DNA of 6,601 nucleotides from Gammaproteobacteria bacterium (GTDB taxonomy: Bacteria > Pseudomonadota > Gammaproteobacteria > Steroidobacterales > Rariloculaceae). The DNA is taken from positions 1-6,601 of the forward strand of contig SMWC01000135.1 in NCBI GenBank assembly GCA_004357505.1. Direction: 5' to 3'. Below, one piece after another: positions 6,325-6,601 of the stretch (position 1 is its first letter; the number at the start of each line of letters is the position of its first letter). Under the pieces are notes generated by a model. That model was not told the origin of the DNA. It saw nothing but the letters and a program-made list of their open reading frames with translations, and did no database searches. Position numbers and translations under genes: made by a program.

Positions 6325-6341
6325 AACTGGGGAGAATCACG

Positions 6342-6410
6342 ATGGCTGAGATTACTGCGAACGTAAACTGGCTGGCCGTCATCATGATCGTCTGCCAGGG
6401 CATCTTCTAA
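6342..6410 (+). CDS. Possible 22-residue hydrophobic small protein or leader peptide
   Basis: A 22-codon ORF, ATG 6342 to TAA 6410, with GGGGAG ending about 7 bp before the start, which is better spaced than for several larger genes here. The peptide begins polar (MAEITANVN) and then has a hydrophobic stretch of 13 residues (WLAVIMIVCQGIF) with a single cysteine at position 18. That is short for a full transmembrane helix but could insert or lie in the membrane. It is not an obvious frameshifted gene start: the alternative frame after the stop also ends within about 35 bp. It has no Trp, His or Leu run typical of amino-acid attenuation leaders. It stands alone in the divergent gap from the TPR gene and converges on the next gene with 25 bp between stops. 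It may be a real small protein, a leader peptide or a random ORF; I recognise no homologue. Confidence 0.35.
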   Translation: MAEITANVNWLAVIMIVCQGIF

Positions 6411-6435
6411 AATCTTCCGCGGGTAGAGTCGCGAG

Positions 6436-6601
6436 CTAGAGCGGATTGCTCACCGTCCCACTGACAATTGGTGCGAAAGCCGTCAGACGGTCAAGATTCG
6501 TGTTGTCGCCGAGACCATGTGCCGGGAAGAAGTTCTGCTGGCCGAACAAACTCTGCTCGCCGTGCAACGCCATGTAGTTCAGTAGCACCATCTCGACCAG
6601 T
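6436..6601 (-). CDS. Unrecognised protein, C-terminal 54 residues (5' part off the window)
   Basis: An open minus-strand frame enters from the right edge and ends at a TAG at 6438-6436, giving 54 residues. It starts LVEMVLLNYMALHGEQS, continues with FGQQNFFPAHGLGDNTNLD and ends with APIVSGTVSNPL. The mix of a hydrophobic helix-like start, aromatic and Gly/Asn-rich middle and no low-complexity bias looks like genuine protein, and the frame has no internal stop. I could not place it in a family from this fragment. It is convergent with the small ORF. Confidence 0.6.
   Translation of the reverse strand, partial: LVEMVLLNYMALHGEQSLFGQQNFFPAHGLGDNTNLDRLTAFAPIVSGTVSNPL

Noticed and set aside
1..6601. 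An insertion sequence, prophage, toxin-antitoxin, CRISPR or defence system.
   Set aside because: No transposase, integrase, cas, nuclease or toxin motifs, no terminal inverted repeats with target duplications, and no regularly spaced repeats.

Overview
This 6.6 kb window looks like ordinary chromosomal DNA of a moderately GC-rich Gram-negative bacterium. The pseudomonadotal type of FolE, the Sec-exported TPR protein of a kind common near TonB systems, the XdhC protein and the bactofilin together suggest an environmental gammaproteobacterium or close relative. That placement is inferred from protein style and no marker gene confirms it. I see no mobile element, CRISPR array, rRNA, tRNA or phage gene.

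Layout. Positions 1-273 (minus) hold the first 91 codons of GTP cyclohydrolase I (folE), running off the left edge. It is divergent from an xdhC-like molybdoenzyme maturation gene (412-1485, plus) across a 138-bp intergenic region that contains a perfect 6-bp stem hairpin. From about 6135 down to 1539 there are five co-directional minus-strand genes. In transcription order they are: a secreted TPR protein (6135-5347), a DoxX-family membrane protein (5202-4783), a secreted DUF6152-type protein (4661-3633), a bactofilin (3537-3073), and a large methyltransferase (2903-1539) with an N-terminal zinc ribbon and a C-terminal helical domain. The gaps between them are 95-169 bp, so they are more likely separately transcribed or loosely linked than one tight operon. 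Candidate sigma70-type promoters are visible before the TPR and DoxX genes. xdhC and the methyltransferase converge with 53 bp between their stop codons.

At the right end, a 206-bp divergent intergenic region with repeats separates the TPR gene from a 22-codon plus-strand small ORF that has a good ribosome binding site (6342-6410). The small ORF converges on the 3' end of an unrecognised minus-strand gene (6436-6601) that is cut by the window edge.

The genes do not form an obvious shared pathway. folE and xdhC both touch pterin chemistry (folate/pterin synthesis and molybdenum-cofactor handling). DoxX, DUF6152, the TPR protein and the bactofilin all act at or beyond the cell envelope. The points most worth a second look are the three-part methyltransferase, the small ORF and its upstream region, and the histidine pair at the predicted mature N-terminus of the DUF6152 protein. 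I found no convincing new multi-gene system.
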